Below are positions 1-6,545 of a stretch of 59,308 nucleotides of DNA, piece by piece. A program made the translations under genes and the position numbers. The first letter of the stretch is position 1, and each line of letters opens with the position of its first letter. The DNA comes from JBAYJT01 sp041664965 (GTDB lineage: Bacteria; Pseudomonadota; Gammaproteobacteria; UBA9339), in NCBI GenBank assembly GCA_041664965.1, contig JBAYJT010000003.1, positions 1 through 59,308 of the forward strand. The letters run 5' to 3'. The notes below the pieces were generated by a model. That model saw only the letters and a program-made list of their open reading frames with translations, was not told the DNA's origin and searched no databases.

Positions 1-191
1 ACTCAACAAGATGCCGTATATACGAACGTAACCTTAAAGTTGTTGTCAGATTTATTGTTAGTAACCCTTGACTAAGAGGCCGAGTCCATATACGTGTTTT
101 TAGAGTGGGACGTTGCTGTAGAGAGTGTTTTGGAGCTGATGAGCAGGTTGCTCAAAAACGACATCTGTTGGATAGTAAAAATTGGCTTGCC

Positions 192-281
192 TGGCGGAGA
201 GGGAGGGATTCGAACCCCCGGAGGACTTGCGTCCTCAACGGTTTTCAAGACCGCCGCTTTCGACCACTCAGCCACCTCTCC
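192..281 (-). tRNA. tRNA-Ser (UGA)
   Basis: The reverse strand folds as a class II tRNA of 90 nt with an encoded 3' CCA. The acceptor stem starts GGAGAGG. The anticodon loop reads CTTGAAA, with anticodon TGA. A long variable arm (GAGGACGCAAGTCCTC) is typical of serine tRNA, and the T-loop is GGTTCGAATCC. No gene is seen in the 190 bases beyond its 3' end. Confidence 0.96.
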
Positions 282-288
282 GGAACAT

Positions 289-437
289 AATTATTAATTA
301 TGAATGATGAATTATGAATGATATAGGGTAAGTAGGAAATTGTGAAGCAGAAGTTACAGGGATTAATAATTTTTACTTGTTAATCAATAGATTCGAATAC
401 AATTCATCATTCATAATTTATAATTCATCATTTTCCA
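289..437. repeat. AT-rich inverted arms (composite repeat, copy A)
   Basis: Two blocks built from ATTATGAATGATGAATTATG (about 289-324) and its complement (about 402-437) face each other across roughly 80 bp. The same arms flank the ~50-bp core element elsewhere in the window; here no clear core is present. The block lies between tRNA-Ser and the BI-1 gene. Confidence 0.75.
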
Positions 438-454
438 CAACAATGATTTTGTAG

Positions 455-460
455 TATAAT
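455..460 (+). promoter_or_regulatory. -10 box of the BI-1 gene
   Basis: TATAAT lies 31 bp before the chosen ATG. The -35 is poor (TTTTCC about 18 bp upstream), so the assignment rests on the consensus -10 and its position. It lies just outside the AT-rich arm. Confidence 0.5.
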
Positions 461-490
461 AGCGCATCTTTTTTCTTGGAGGTAGATTAT

Positions 491-1168
491 ATGCAGAATT
501 ATTCAGTATTAAAGACACGTACTTTAAGCGGCGTAGCGACTAATAGCGTTTTGCGCAAAACTTATCTTTTGCTGAGTTTGACCTTACTTTTTAGTGCTTT
601 TACGGCCTATTTGGGCGTTTTATCTGGCGCGCGTCCTGGAACTATGATAACTATTTTGGGCATGTTTGGCCTTTTATTCTTGACCCAAGCTTTGCGAAAT
701 AGCGTCTGGGGATTGGTTGCTACTTTTGCCTTTACAGGCTTTATGGGCTATACCTTAGCGCCCATTTTGAGTTTTTACTTAAACGGCTTTGTAAATGGTG
801 CTGCTCTAGTGGCAACGGCAGCCGGTGGTACAGGCGTGATTTTCTTGCTCTTATCGGGTTTTGTTTTGGTTACACGTAAAGATTTTAGCTACATGGGCGG
901 GTTTTTATTCGCAGGTATAATGGTAGCTTTCCTTGTATCTTTATTTGGTTTATTTTTCCATGCTCCGCTTCTACAGCTCGTCATTTCTGGCGTTTTTATG
1001 CTACTTTGTTCGGGTTTAATTTTATTTCACACCAGCCAAATCATGAATGGCGGCGAGACAAATTACATTATGGCAACGATCTCCCTTTATGTAGCCATTT
1101 TTAATATATTTATTAGCTTGCTTCAGATTTTAGGCGTGTTTGCTGGTGGCGGTAGCAATCGTAATTAA
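491..1168 (+). CDS. Bax inhibitor-1 (BI-1/YccA) family membrane protein
   Basis: This 225-aa protein is almost entirely hydrophobic, with about seven membrane segments, as in the BI-1/YccA/YbhL family. The Arg-rich cytoplasmic N-terminus (KTRTLSG...LRKTYLL) and the C-terminal run SLYVAIFNIFISLLQILG are typical of bacterial members. YccA in E. coli modulates FtsH proteolysis; other members are proposed calcium leak channels, and the role here is inferred only. The reading frame opens at a TTG at 476, but the ATG at 491 is preferred because GGAGGT (478-483) sits 7 bp before it. It appears monocistronic or leads into the L,D-transpeptidase 17 bp downstream. Confidence 0.9.
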   Translation: MQNYSVLKTRTLSGVATNSVLRKTYLLLSLTLLFSAFTAYLGVLSGARPGTMITILGMFGLLFLTQALRNSVWGLVATFAFTGFMGYTLAPILSFYLNGFVNGAALVATAAGGTGVIFLLLSGFVLVTRKDFSYMGGFLFAGIMVAFLVSLFGLFFHAPLLQLVISGVFMLLCSGLILFHTSQIMNGGETNYIMATISLYVAIFNIFISLLQILGVFAGGGSNRN

Positions 1169-1185
1169 AATTCGAGTAGATTCTT

Positions 1186-2115
1186 ATGCATAAAACACAG
1201 TCGTTTTTTGCCAAATTACTTGTTGGCTTATCCATTTCTTGTTTAGCCTATACTACGGTACAAGCTGCTGTTTATCCTATGCCACAGCCGGGGGATGATT
1301 TAGTCGGTCAGCCCTTTCAAATTCAGGTGCAAAAAGGTGATTCCACTGATCAAATTCGCATGCGTTATGAAGTTAGTGACGCGGAATTGAAGGCTGCTAA
1401 TCCTCGCATAGCGCGTGGTATTTTGAAAGTTGGAGATTTAGTAACCATTCCGACGCAGTACGTTTTGCCTCAATACCGCCAAGGCTTAGTGCTCAACATG
1501 GCTGAACTAAAGCTATATTATTTTACGCCGGATGGCCAGTATGTTTACGCTTTCCCTGTAGCCATGGGCAGACCGAATTGGCGTACGCCCACTATGGTTT
1601 CAAAAATAGTGAGAAAACAAGAAGATCCGACTTGGTATGTGCCTAAAGCTATCCAAGAGTATATGTTTGCTAAACATGGCAAACTTTTGCCGGATATTAT
1701 GCCGCCAGGGGAAGAAAATCCGCTTGGTGATTTTGCTCTTTATTTGGCTAAACAAGGCTATTTAATTCATGGCACCAATGAGCAACAGACTGTTGGAACC
1801 TATGCTAGTTCTGGTTGTATGCGTCTTTCTATGGATGCTATCGATACTTTATATCGAAATGTTGCTATAGGCACGCAAGTTCATATTATTCATCACGCCA
1901 GCAAAGCCGGTTGGTTGGGTAATAATTTGTATTTGGAAGTACATTCTCCCCTGAATGATTTACGTGAAGAGCCAAATGCTTTAAACAAAGCGGAAGTGGA
2001 GGATGCCATAGAAGGGGCTTTGCAATTTAGATCGGCACGCATTAATTGGGATGAAGTTTATAAAGATGAGAAACAACACGATGGTATGCCGCACATAATT
2101 GGTACGCGAGCTTAA
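1186..2115 (+). CDS. LysM-containing L,D-transpeptidase (ErfK/YbiS type)
   Basis: This is a periplasmic peptidoglycan cross-linking or Braun-lipoprotein-anchoring enzyme of 309 aa. It has a signal peptide at residues 1-27 (hydrophobic LLVGLSISCLAY, then VQA/A). A LysM-like segment follows at about 45-90 (QVQKGDSTDQIRMRYEVS, then AANPRI). A YkuD domain covers about 98-235, with the conserved His in IHGT (near residue 195) and the catalytic Cys211 in SSGCMRL. The C-terminal extension of about 75 residues after the YkuD domain is usual for the YcfS/ErfK group. It lies 17 bp after the BI-1 gene and one base before hrcA, so the three are probably co-transcribed. Confidence 0.93.
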   Translation: MHKTQSFFAKLLVGLSISCLAYTTVQAAVYPMPQPGDDLVGQPFQIQVQKGDSTDQIRMRYEVSDAELKAANPRIARGILKVGDLVTIPTQYVLPQYRQGLVLNMAELKLYYFTPDGQYVYAFPVAMGRPNWRTPTMVSKIVRKQEDPTWYVPKAIQEYMFAKHGKLLPDIMPPGEENPLGDFALYLAKQGYLIHGTNEQQTVGTYASSGCMRLSMDAIDTLYRNVAIGTQVHIIHHASKAGWLGNNLYLEVHSPLNDLREEPNALNKAEVEDAIEGALQFRSARINWDEVYKDEKQHDGMPHIIGTRA

Positions 2116-2116
2116 C

Positions 2117-3181
2117 ATGGAATCCTTCGATCCACTGGCTAGCGAACGCAATCAAAAACTACTGAAAATTTTAGTTGAACGCTACATAAAAGACGGCTGT
2201 CCTGTTGGTTCTAAAACTATAGCTGAAGAAGTACAACAAGGGGTGAGTTCAGCAACCATTCGCAATGTTATGGCGGATTTGGAAGAGGCTGGTTTTTTGC
2301 GTTCCCCGCATACATCTTCTGGAAGGATCCCCACAACTAAAGGCTATCGTTTTTTTGTTGATGAGCTTTTAAGTTTGGAAAGAGAATCGAACCAGGAAGC
2401 TAAAGCAGCCTTTTCTTCTTTTCGGCCTGCTCTACAAGAATGCATAGAGACTAAAGAGCTGCTCGGCGCAACTTCCAATCTTTTATCTGGGATTACCAAG
2501 TTTGCTAGCATAATTATGCTTCCGCGTCGCGAGGCAGCTTCGCTCAAGCAAATCGAGTTTCTTCCGCTAACGGAAAATCGTATTTTGGTGATTTTAGTTT
2601 TTGGTCACTACGAAGTGCAAAATCGTATAATTTATACCAAAAGGCACTATCAATCACATGAATTGCAGCAAGCGGCTAACTATATAAACCAACATTTTGC
2701 TGGCATGGATTTGGCTGAAATTAGAAGAAAATTAGTTGTGGCAATGCGCGAAGATCAGCAAAATCTGGCGGATTTATTGGATTTAATGGTGAGTACTTCT
2801 GAGCAAGCTTTGGCCAATACTAATGTTGAGCAAGATAATTGTGTGACGGCTGGCGAGCAGCATTTGCTTGATTTGGCTGAGACAGCCGATATTAATAAAC
2901 TCAAGGATCTTTTCGATACTTTTACGCAAAAGAGCACTATTATCCAACTTCTAGATCAATGTATCGAAGCCGATGGAATTAAAATCTACATTGGCGAAGA
3001 ATCTGGATATTCTACTTTTGATGATTGTAGCTTGGTAACAGCGACGTATTCTCTACATGACCAAGTGATCGGTGTTTTGGGTGTTATAGGTCCAACTCGT
3101 ATGCAATATGATCGTGTTATCTCAGCAGTTAGTATGACATCGAAATTATTGGGTTCTGTATTGGAAGCACGGGAAGTGTAG
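2117..3181 (+). CDS. hrcA: heat-inducible transcription repressor HrcA
   Basis: HrcA represses chaperone operons by binding CIRCE inverted repeats and is kept folded by GroEL. The 354-aa product has the N-terminal winged helix (ERNQKLLKILVERYIKDG, then VGSKTIAEE, SSATIRNVMADLEEAGFL and SPHTSSGRIPTTKGYRFFVD), followed by the GAF-like dimerisation domain ending in GPTRMQYDRVISAVSM. ATG 2117 starts one base after the previous stop. An in-frame TTG at 2099 would overlap the L,D-transpeptidase gene and is less likely. Unusually, no grpE, dnaK or dnaJ follows, and I see no CIRCE element (TTAGCACTC, nine bases, GAGTGCTAA) in the window, so its targets lie elsewhere. Confidence 0.95.
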   Translation: MESFDPLASERNQKLLKILVERYIKDGCPVGSKTIAEEVQQGVSSATIRNVMADLEEAGFLRSPHTSSGRIPTTKGYRFFVDELLSLERESNQEAKAAFSSFRPALQECIETKELLGATSNLLSGITKFASIIMLPRREAASLKQIEFLPLTENRILVILVFGHYEVQNRIIYTKRHYQSHELQQAANYINQHFAGMDLAEIRRKLVVAMREDQQNLADLLDLMVSTSEQALANTNVEQDNCVTAGEQHLLDLAETADINKLKDLFDTFTQKSTIIQLLDQCIEADGIKIYIGEESGYSTFDDCSLVTATYSLHDQVIGVLGVIGPTRMQYDRVISAVSMTSKLLGSVLEAREV

Positions 3182-3366
3182 GAATAATAATTATGAATGA
3201 TGAATTATTAATTATGAATTTCAATAAAAACATCCCCCTTCGCTAAAGCTACGGAGGATAAATGTCTACGTGTTTTCTTTATTTTTCAACGAGTTACATT
3301 TTGAAGTTCAATTTTCGCTTTCTTCCTTTAATATTCATAATTTATAATTCATAACTTATAATTTTT
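3182..3366. repeat. composite repeat copy B (arms plus interrupted core)
   Basis: AT-rich arms at about 3188-3220 and 3332-3365 surround a ~50-bp core. The core is split: AAAAACAT at 3226-3233 is separated from ATGTCTACGTGTTTTC (from about 3262) by some 25 bp containing CTTCGCTAAAGCTACGGAGG, which looks like a second, nested short repeat. The block separates hrcA from the dus gene. Confidence 0.75.
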
Positions 3367-3374
3367 CCTGCACC

Positions 3375-4355
3375 ATGATTAAACCCTTAATTCTTGACAA
3401 TAAAACATTTCCGAATAACCTAATCCAAGGTCCGTTGGCGGGAGTGAGTTCCGCGCCTTTTCGGCTTTTGACCTTCCAATATGGCGCGCCAGCTTTTTGT
3501 TGTACTGAAATGCTGTCTTGCAAAGCTCTTTTGCATAAATCTAGAATTACCTATGAACGCTATTTACATAAAGATGCAGAGGAAGGCCCAGTCTGCTTTC
3601 AGCTTTTTGGAAATAGTCCAGAAGATGCGGCCAAAGCGGCCAAAATTGTTACGGATTATGGCGCCGATTTGATTGATCTAAACTGCGGTTGTCCAGTGAA
3701 AAAAGTGCGAAGGCAAGGCGCCGGTTCTGCACTTTTAAGCGATGCAACTAAACTTTATCAAATTCTTTCTGCTATCAAAAAAAATACTCATGTACCAGTC
3801 GCAGCTAAAATTCGCGTTGCAGGTGGAGGTCAGGAGCAATTTAATCCTGATGTAGCCAAAGCCGTAAGTGATTCTGGTGTAGATTTTTTGATTGTACATG
3901 GCAGGCGTTGGACCGAGCACTACGAAACCCCTTGTCGCTATGATCAAATTGAATTTTTCGTTAAAGAAATGAAAATACCAGTGATTGGCAATGGTGATGT
4001 TTTTGATGTTGATTCTTTAAAAAAAATGTTTGCGACAGGTTGCGCGGGAGCGATGATTGCGCGTGGTGGAGTAGGGAGGCCGTGGCTTTTCCGCGAATTA
4101 ATTGCGAAAATGCAGGGGGAAGAATTTACTTTGCCAACAGCATCAGAAATAGGTGAGATTTTTCTTCAGCATGTAAATCTTCTTTTGAAAATATTTGCGA
4201 GTGAGCGATCGGCTATTTTAAATGCGCGTAAAGTAGCTAAATATTACGCACGCTGTTTGCCATCTAAGCCAAGAAAAGAGTTTTGCGTAGCAATTAATAG
4301 TTGTTCTGATTTGCCAAGTCTGCAGAAGTTAGTAGAGCGATATTTTGTTACATAA
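3375..4355 (+). CDS. dusB: tRNA-dihydrouridine synthase, DusB-like
   Basis: This 326-aa FMN-dependent TIM barrel reduces uridine to dihydrouridine in tRNA. It shows the family's N-terminal active-site strand (LIQGPLAGVSSAPFRLL). The catalytic-cysteine region reads LNCGCPVKKVRRQGAGSALL, the KKVxRxxAGSALL form typical of DusB/NifR3. The phosphate-binding end of the barrel reads VIGNGDV, then GCAGAMIARGGVGRPWLF. The C-terminal helical tRNA-binding domain is complete. Assignment to DusB rather than another Dus subgroup rests on the PVKKV motif only. The start has only a weak ribosome site. The fis gene that follows dusB in many gammaproteobacteria is absent here. Confidence 0.87.
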   Translation: MIKPLILDNKTFPNNLIQGPLAGVSSAPFRLLTFQYGAPAFCCTEMLSCKALLHKSRITYERYLHKDAEEGPVCFQLFGNSPEDAAKAAKIVTDYGADLIDLNCGCPVKKVRRQGAGSALLSDATKLYQILSAIKKNTHVPVAAKIRVAGGGQEQFNPDVAKAVSDSGVDFLIVHGRRWTEHYETPCRYDQIEFFVKEMKIPVIGNGDVFDVDSLKKMFATGCAGAMIARGGVGRPWLFRELIAKMQGEEFTLPTASEIGEIFLQHVNLLLKIFASERSAILNARKVAKYYARCLPSKPRKEFCVAINSCSDLPSLQKLVERYFVT

Positions 4356-4438
4356 GTTGTTTTTTGTTTTAGTTCTTCAGGGTAAACTAGCGTATAAATT
4401 TTAGATTTAAGCACTGAGAAATTTTTAGGAAGAAAACT

Positions 4439-5026
4439 ATGCGCCGTTTAATTTTGTCGGTAAAGCTATTCCTGCTTGTTTCTTTCTCTTGTCTTATTTG
4501 TTCTTGTACTTCTGCATTTTCTACTTCTACTTCGTCAAAGTCGCATTTTAGTGATTTTTTCGATAATTTTTCACCTGGTTTTTTGGGTGATGAGTCTATG
4601 AAATACGCGCATCGCTTGCCGCAAAACATAGATCCTCCGTTTGAAAAAATGATTTTGGTTGATCCGAATGTGCATGCTTGGGGAGCATATGGTCCATCAG
4701 GAAATCTAATTCGAGCTGGTATGGCTACGGCAGGTTCGGATTGGTGTTCGGATTTGGGGCAGCCTTGTAGGACTAGATCTGGAACTTTTCGTGTTAATTT
4801 TCTTGGTAGTTTCAACTGTAAATCCACCAAATTTCCTATGCCATATGGTGGCGCACCTATGCCATATTGTATGTTCTTTAATGGCGATCAAGCTCTACAT
4901 GGTTCTTACGATGTTGTTGATGGTAATGTTAGCCATGGCTGTGTACGTTTGGAAGTTGAAGATGCAAGGTGGCTTCGTTTTAATTTTATTAATGTTGGGA
5001 CGAAGGTGGTGGTGAGGAGTTATTAA
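4439..5026 (+). CDS. L,D-transpeptidase lipoprotein (EnhA-like)
   Basis: This 195-aa exported protein starts with KLFLLVSFSCLICSC, a lipoprotein signal with a lipobox (LICSC) and probable lipidated Cys. The rest is a compact YkuD domain. It contains DPNVHAWGAYGPSGNLIRAG, the strand that precedes the active site, then the His of HGSYDVVDG and the nucleophile Cys168 in SHGCVRL. The layout recalls the Legionella enhanced-entry protein EnhA group (family-level resemblance, not proven orthology). A ribosome site (AGGAAG) precedes ATG 4439. It is the second L,D-transpeptidase within 3 kb, suggesting a wall rich in 3-3 cross-links. Confidence 0.88.
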   Translation: MRRLILSVKLFLLVSFSCLICSCTSAFSTSTSSKSHFSDFFDNFSPGFLGDESMKYAHRLPQNIDPPFEKMILVDPNVHAWGAYGPSGNLIRAGMATAGSDWCSDLGQPCRTRSGTFRVNFLGSFNCKSTKFPMPYGGAPMPYCMFFNGDQALHGSYDVVDGNVSHGCVRLEVEDARWLRFNFINVGTKVVVRSY

Positions 5027-5035
5027 TTGAATTAT

Positions 5036-5860
5036 CTATATATCCTCTAGTTTTTTAACAGTTGGACTACTTTGTAATGATTGCATTTGCGTAATAGCGC
5101 TTTCATTTAGTCTAAGCAATCTTTCACCTTGAGACAATCCAGCGCGAATAAATTCAGCATTAAGGTTTTCTATGTTGGCAAGCACTACAAGTTGAGTTAC
5201 ATTAGCATAATCGCGAATATTACCATCAAGCGTTGGATTTTTATCCTTCCATTCTTTTGCGGGCATTCCAAACAAAGCTTTATTTAGCACATCAGCCTCA
5301 TTGGCGTAGGTTATTGATGTTTCTTTTGCTGATAGTTTCAATGGCAATACTATTTTTTCTTTTATAGCGTCAGTATGAATTTTGTAATTAATTTTAGTAA
5401 GCATGCGTTTTGCATCCCATCCTAAAACAAGCCTCTCATTTTCCTCAAGCTTAAGTCGCTGGAATTCTTTGATCAAATATAGCTTGAACTCCGGCGATAT
5501 CCAAGTCGCAAACTCAAAGGCAATGTCTTTGTGTGCAAAGGTTCCTCCGCCTTTGCCAGATCGAGAAATAAGACCGATAGCTTCTGTTTTTTGGATCCAT
5601 TTCTGAGGAGAAAGTACAAAGCTATTTGACCCAGCCCCTTTTCTAAACTGGTCGAATTCGACCAGTTTAAACTTTGGATTATTTATTTGCTCCCAAATAC
5701 CCAAAAACTCAATTGTAGCTCGATTCCTTAACCAATTTTTTACCACATCAGCTGTAAATTCTGGATTTTTATAACGGGCAATATCAGTTAGTGAAATATA
5801 ATCATTTTCATTCTGATTGAAAGTGTAAATTTCTAAGCCTTTAGTAATTATTTTTTTCAT
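5036..5860 (-). CDS. KilA-N domain protein (phage-type DNA-binding)
   Basis: This 274-aa protein has an N-terminal KilA-N domain. Recognisable pieces are NDYISLTDIARYKNPEF, VKNWLRNRATIEFLGIWE, NSFVLSPQKWI and GTFAHKDIAFEFATWISPEF. The C-terminal half has the usual companion region (NKALFGMPAKEWK, then RDYANVTQLVVLANIE). KilA-N proteins come from large DNA viruses, phages and bacterial accessory regions and are thought to bind DNA; the role here is unknown. The gene lies about 200 bp beyond the 3' end of ssrA, a classic integration site, which suggests an integrated remnant. Residues 64-73 (KLVEFDQFR) are encoded by a perfect 26-bp palindrome. Confidence 0.9.
   Translation of the reverse strand: MKKIITKGLEIYTFNQNENDYISLTDIARYKNPEFTADVVKNWLRNRATIEFLGIWEQINNPKFKLVEFDQFRKGAGSNSFVLSPQKWIQKTEAIGLISRSGKGGGTFAHKDIAFEFATWISPEFKLYLIKEFQRLKLEENERLVLGWDAKRMLTKINYKIHTDAIKEKIVLPLKLSAKETSITYANEADVLNKALFGMPAKEWKDKNPTLDGNIRDYANVTQLVVLANIENLNAEFIRAGLSQGERLLRLNESAITQMQSLQSSPTVKKLEDI
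5644..5669. repeat. 26-bp perfect palindrome inside the KilA-N gene
   Basis: The 13-base half-site TAAACTGGTCGAA is followed directly by its exact complement TTCGACCAGTTTA. It encodes part of the conserved KilA-N segment (LVEFDQF). The GGTC...GACC core matches palindromes inside and upstream of the ORF6N gene at 30.7-31.2 kb. Confidence 0.95.
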
Positions 5861-6023
5861 AGTTTTGTATTTCCAGCAGTATTTGATTTATATAATTTTG
5901 CGCTAGTTTGATGTATTGCCGCTTCGAGTACAAGCCAACATAAATTGGCGGTACGTTCTGATGGATTGAATTGCTTACAACATTGTTCAAATGGATGAAT
6001 AAAATTTCCTTAATTCGTTTTTC
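5861..6023 (-). other. possible relic of a gene upstream of KilA-N
   Basis: The minus strand between ssrA and the KilA-N start has two overlapping open frames without usable start codons. One, of about 48 codons, includes PSERTANLCWLVLEAAI and ends TGA exactly at the KilA-N ATG. The other, of about 65 codons, includes YVGLYSKRQYIKLAQNYI. Either could be the tail of a decayed gene. I do not recognise the parent family with any certainty. Confidence 0.25.
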
Positions 6024-6068
6024 GGCTTCGGACGTCTGCCCTCGATTTTATCGATGGCACGCGAAGCC
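6024..6068 (-). terminator. stem-loop just downstream of ssrA
   Basis: GGCTTCG pairs with CGAAGCC, with TGCC/GGCA and TCGAT/ATCGA nested inside, starting on the base after the tmRNA CCA. There is no T-run, so it may be a processing or termination hairpin, or part of an integration-site structure. Confidence 0.45.
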
Positions 6069-6428
6069 TGGTGGAGGTGGCGGGAATTGAACCCGCGTCC
6101 GGAAACACTCTGCCCTCAGTACTACATGTTTAGCTCAGTTTTTGTTTTTAACTGCTTTCACCCGAACGAGCACGGAAGAAAACAGCGAGCCTGAAAAGTT
6201 TAACCGTTAAGCCTCAGACAGATTTAACGGCGGTCTTATGTGAAGTTATCGCTAAGCAAAGCGCATAAGCACACTTTGTTAACGATTCTTGTGCTGTTTA
6301 AGCAGCAGCAAGAAGAGCTTCGCTTTCGCTGAAGTTTATTTTGTTATAACCGTTTTTTAACGAGAACAGGTTACGTACTCGACATGCACCTTAGGTTTTG
6401 TTATCCCCGTCGAAACCAGGTCACCCCC
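6069..6428 (-). ncRNA. ssrA: transfer-messenger RNA (tmRNA)
   Basis: tmRNA rescues stalled ribosomes and tags the incomplete protein for proteolysis. On the minus strand the 5' end reads GGGGGTGACCTGGTTTCGAC, the hallmark tmRNA start. The 3' end holds the tRNA-like T-arm GCGGGTTCAATTCCCGC and acceptor CACCTCC-A-CCA, which pairs with GGGGGTG. The length is 360 nt. The tag frame ends GCTCTTCTTGCTGCTGCTTAA. Read back to a GGT resume codon (6298-6351) it gives GYNKINFSESEALLAAA. The resume codon is inferred; the ALLAAA end is clear. The promoter lies directly upstream. Confidence 0.96.
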
Positions 6429-6444
6429 CCTAAGAAGAACGCGC

Positions 6445-6474
6445 ATTGTAACACAGGATTTAATAAAAAAACAA
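6445..6474 (-). promoter_or_regulatory. ssrA promoter
   Basis: On the minus strand, TTGTTT (6469-6474) and TACAAT (6445-6450) are 18 bp apart, about 17 bp before the tmRNA 5' end. It is divergent from the kinase gene promoter. Confidence 0.6.
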
Positions 6475-6480
6475 TATCAC

Positions 6481-6513
6481 TTTAATCTTAATTTAATAAT
6501 AAAATGTTATAGT
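6481..6513 (+). promoter_or_regulatory. promoter with PmrA-box-like TTAAT direct repeats
   Basis: TTAAT at 6482-6486 and again at 6493-6497 are exactly 11 bp apart, the spacing of the PmrA box described upstream of Legionella and Coxiella effector genes. TTAAT (6493) is followed after 10 bp by TATAGT (6508-6513) with an upstream TG. The same TTAA[T/G]-N10-TATA layout precedes the genes at 35879 and 44035. Binding by a PmrA-like regulator is inference. Confidence 0.45.
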
Positions 6514-6545
6514 AGTGCTTGTTAGACATTAATACTGAGGTTTTT

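Noticed and set aside
4387..4830. 147-codon antisense frame over the L,D-transpeptidase lipoprotein
   Set aside because: The sense strand has a lipobox and complete YkuD motifs.
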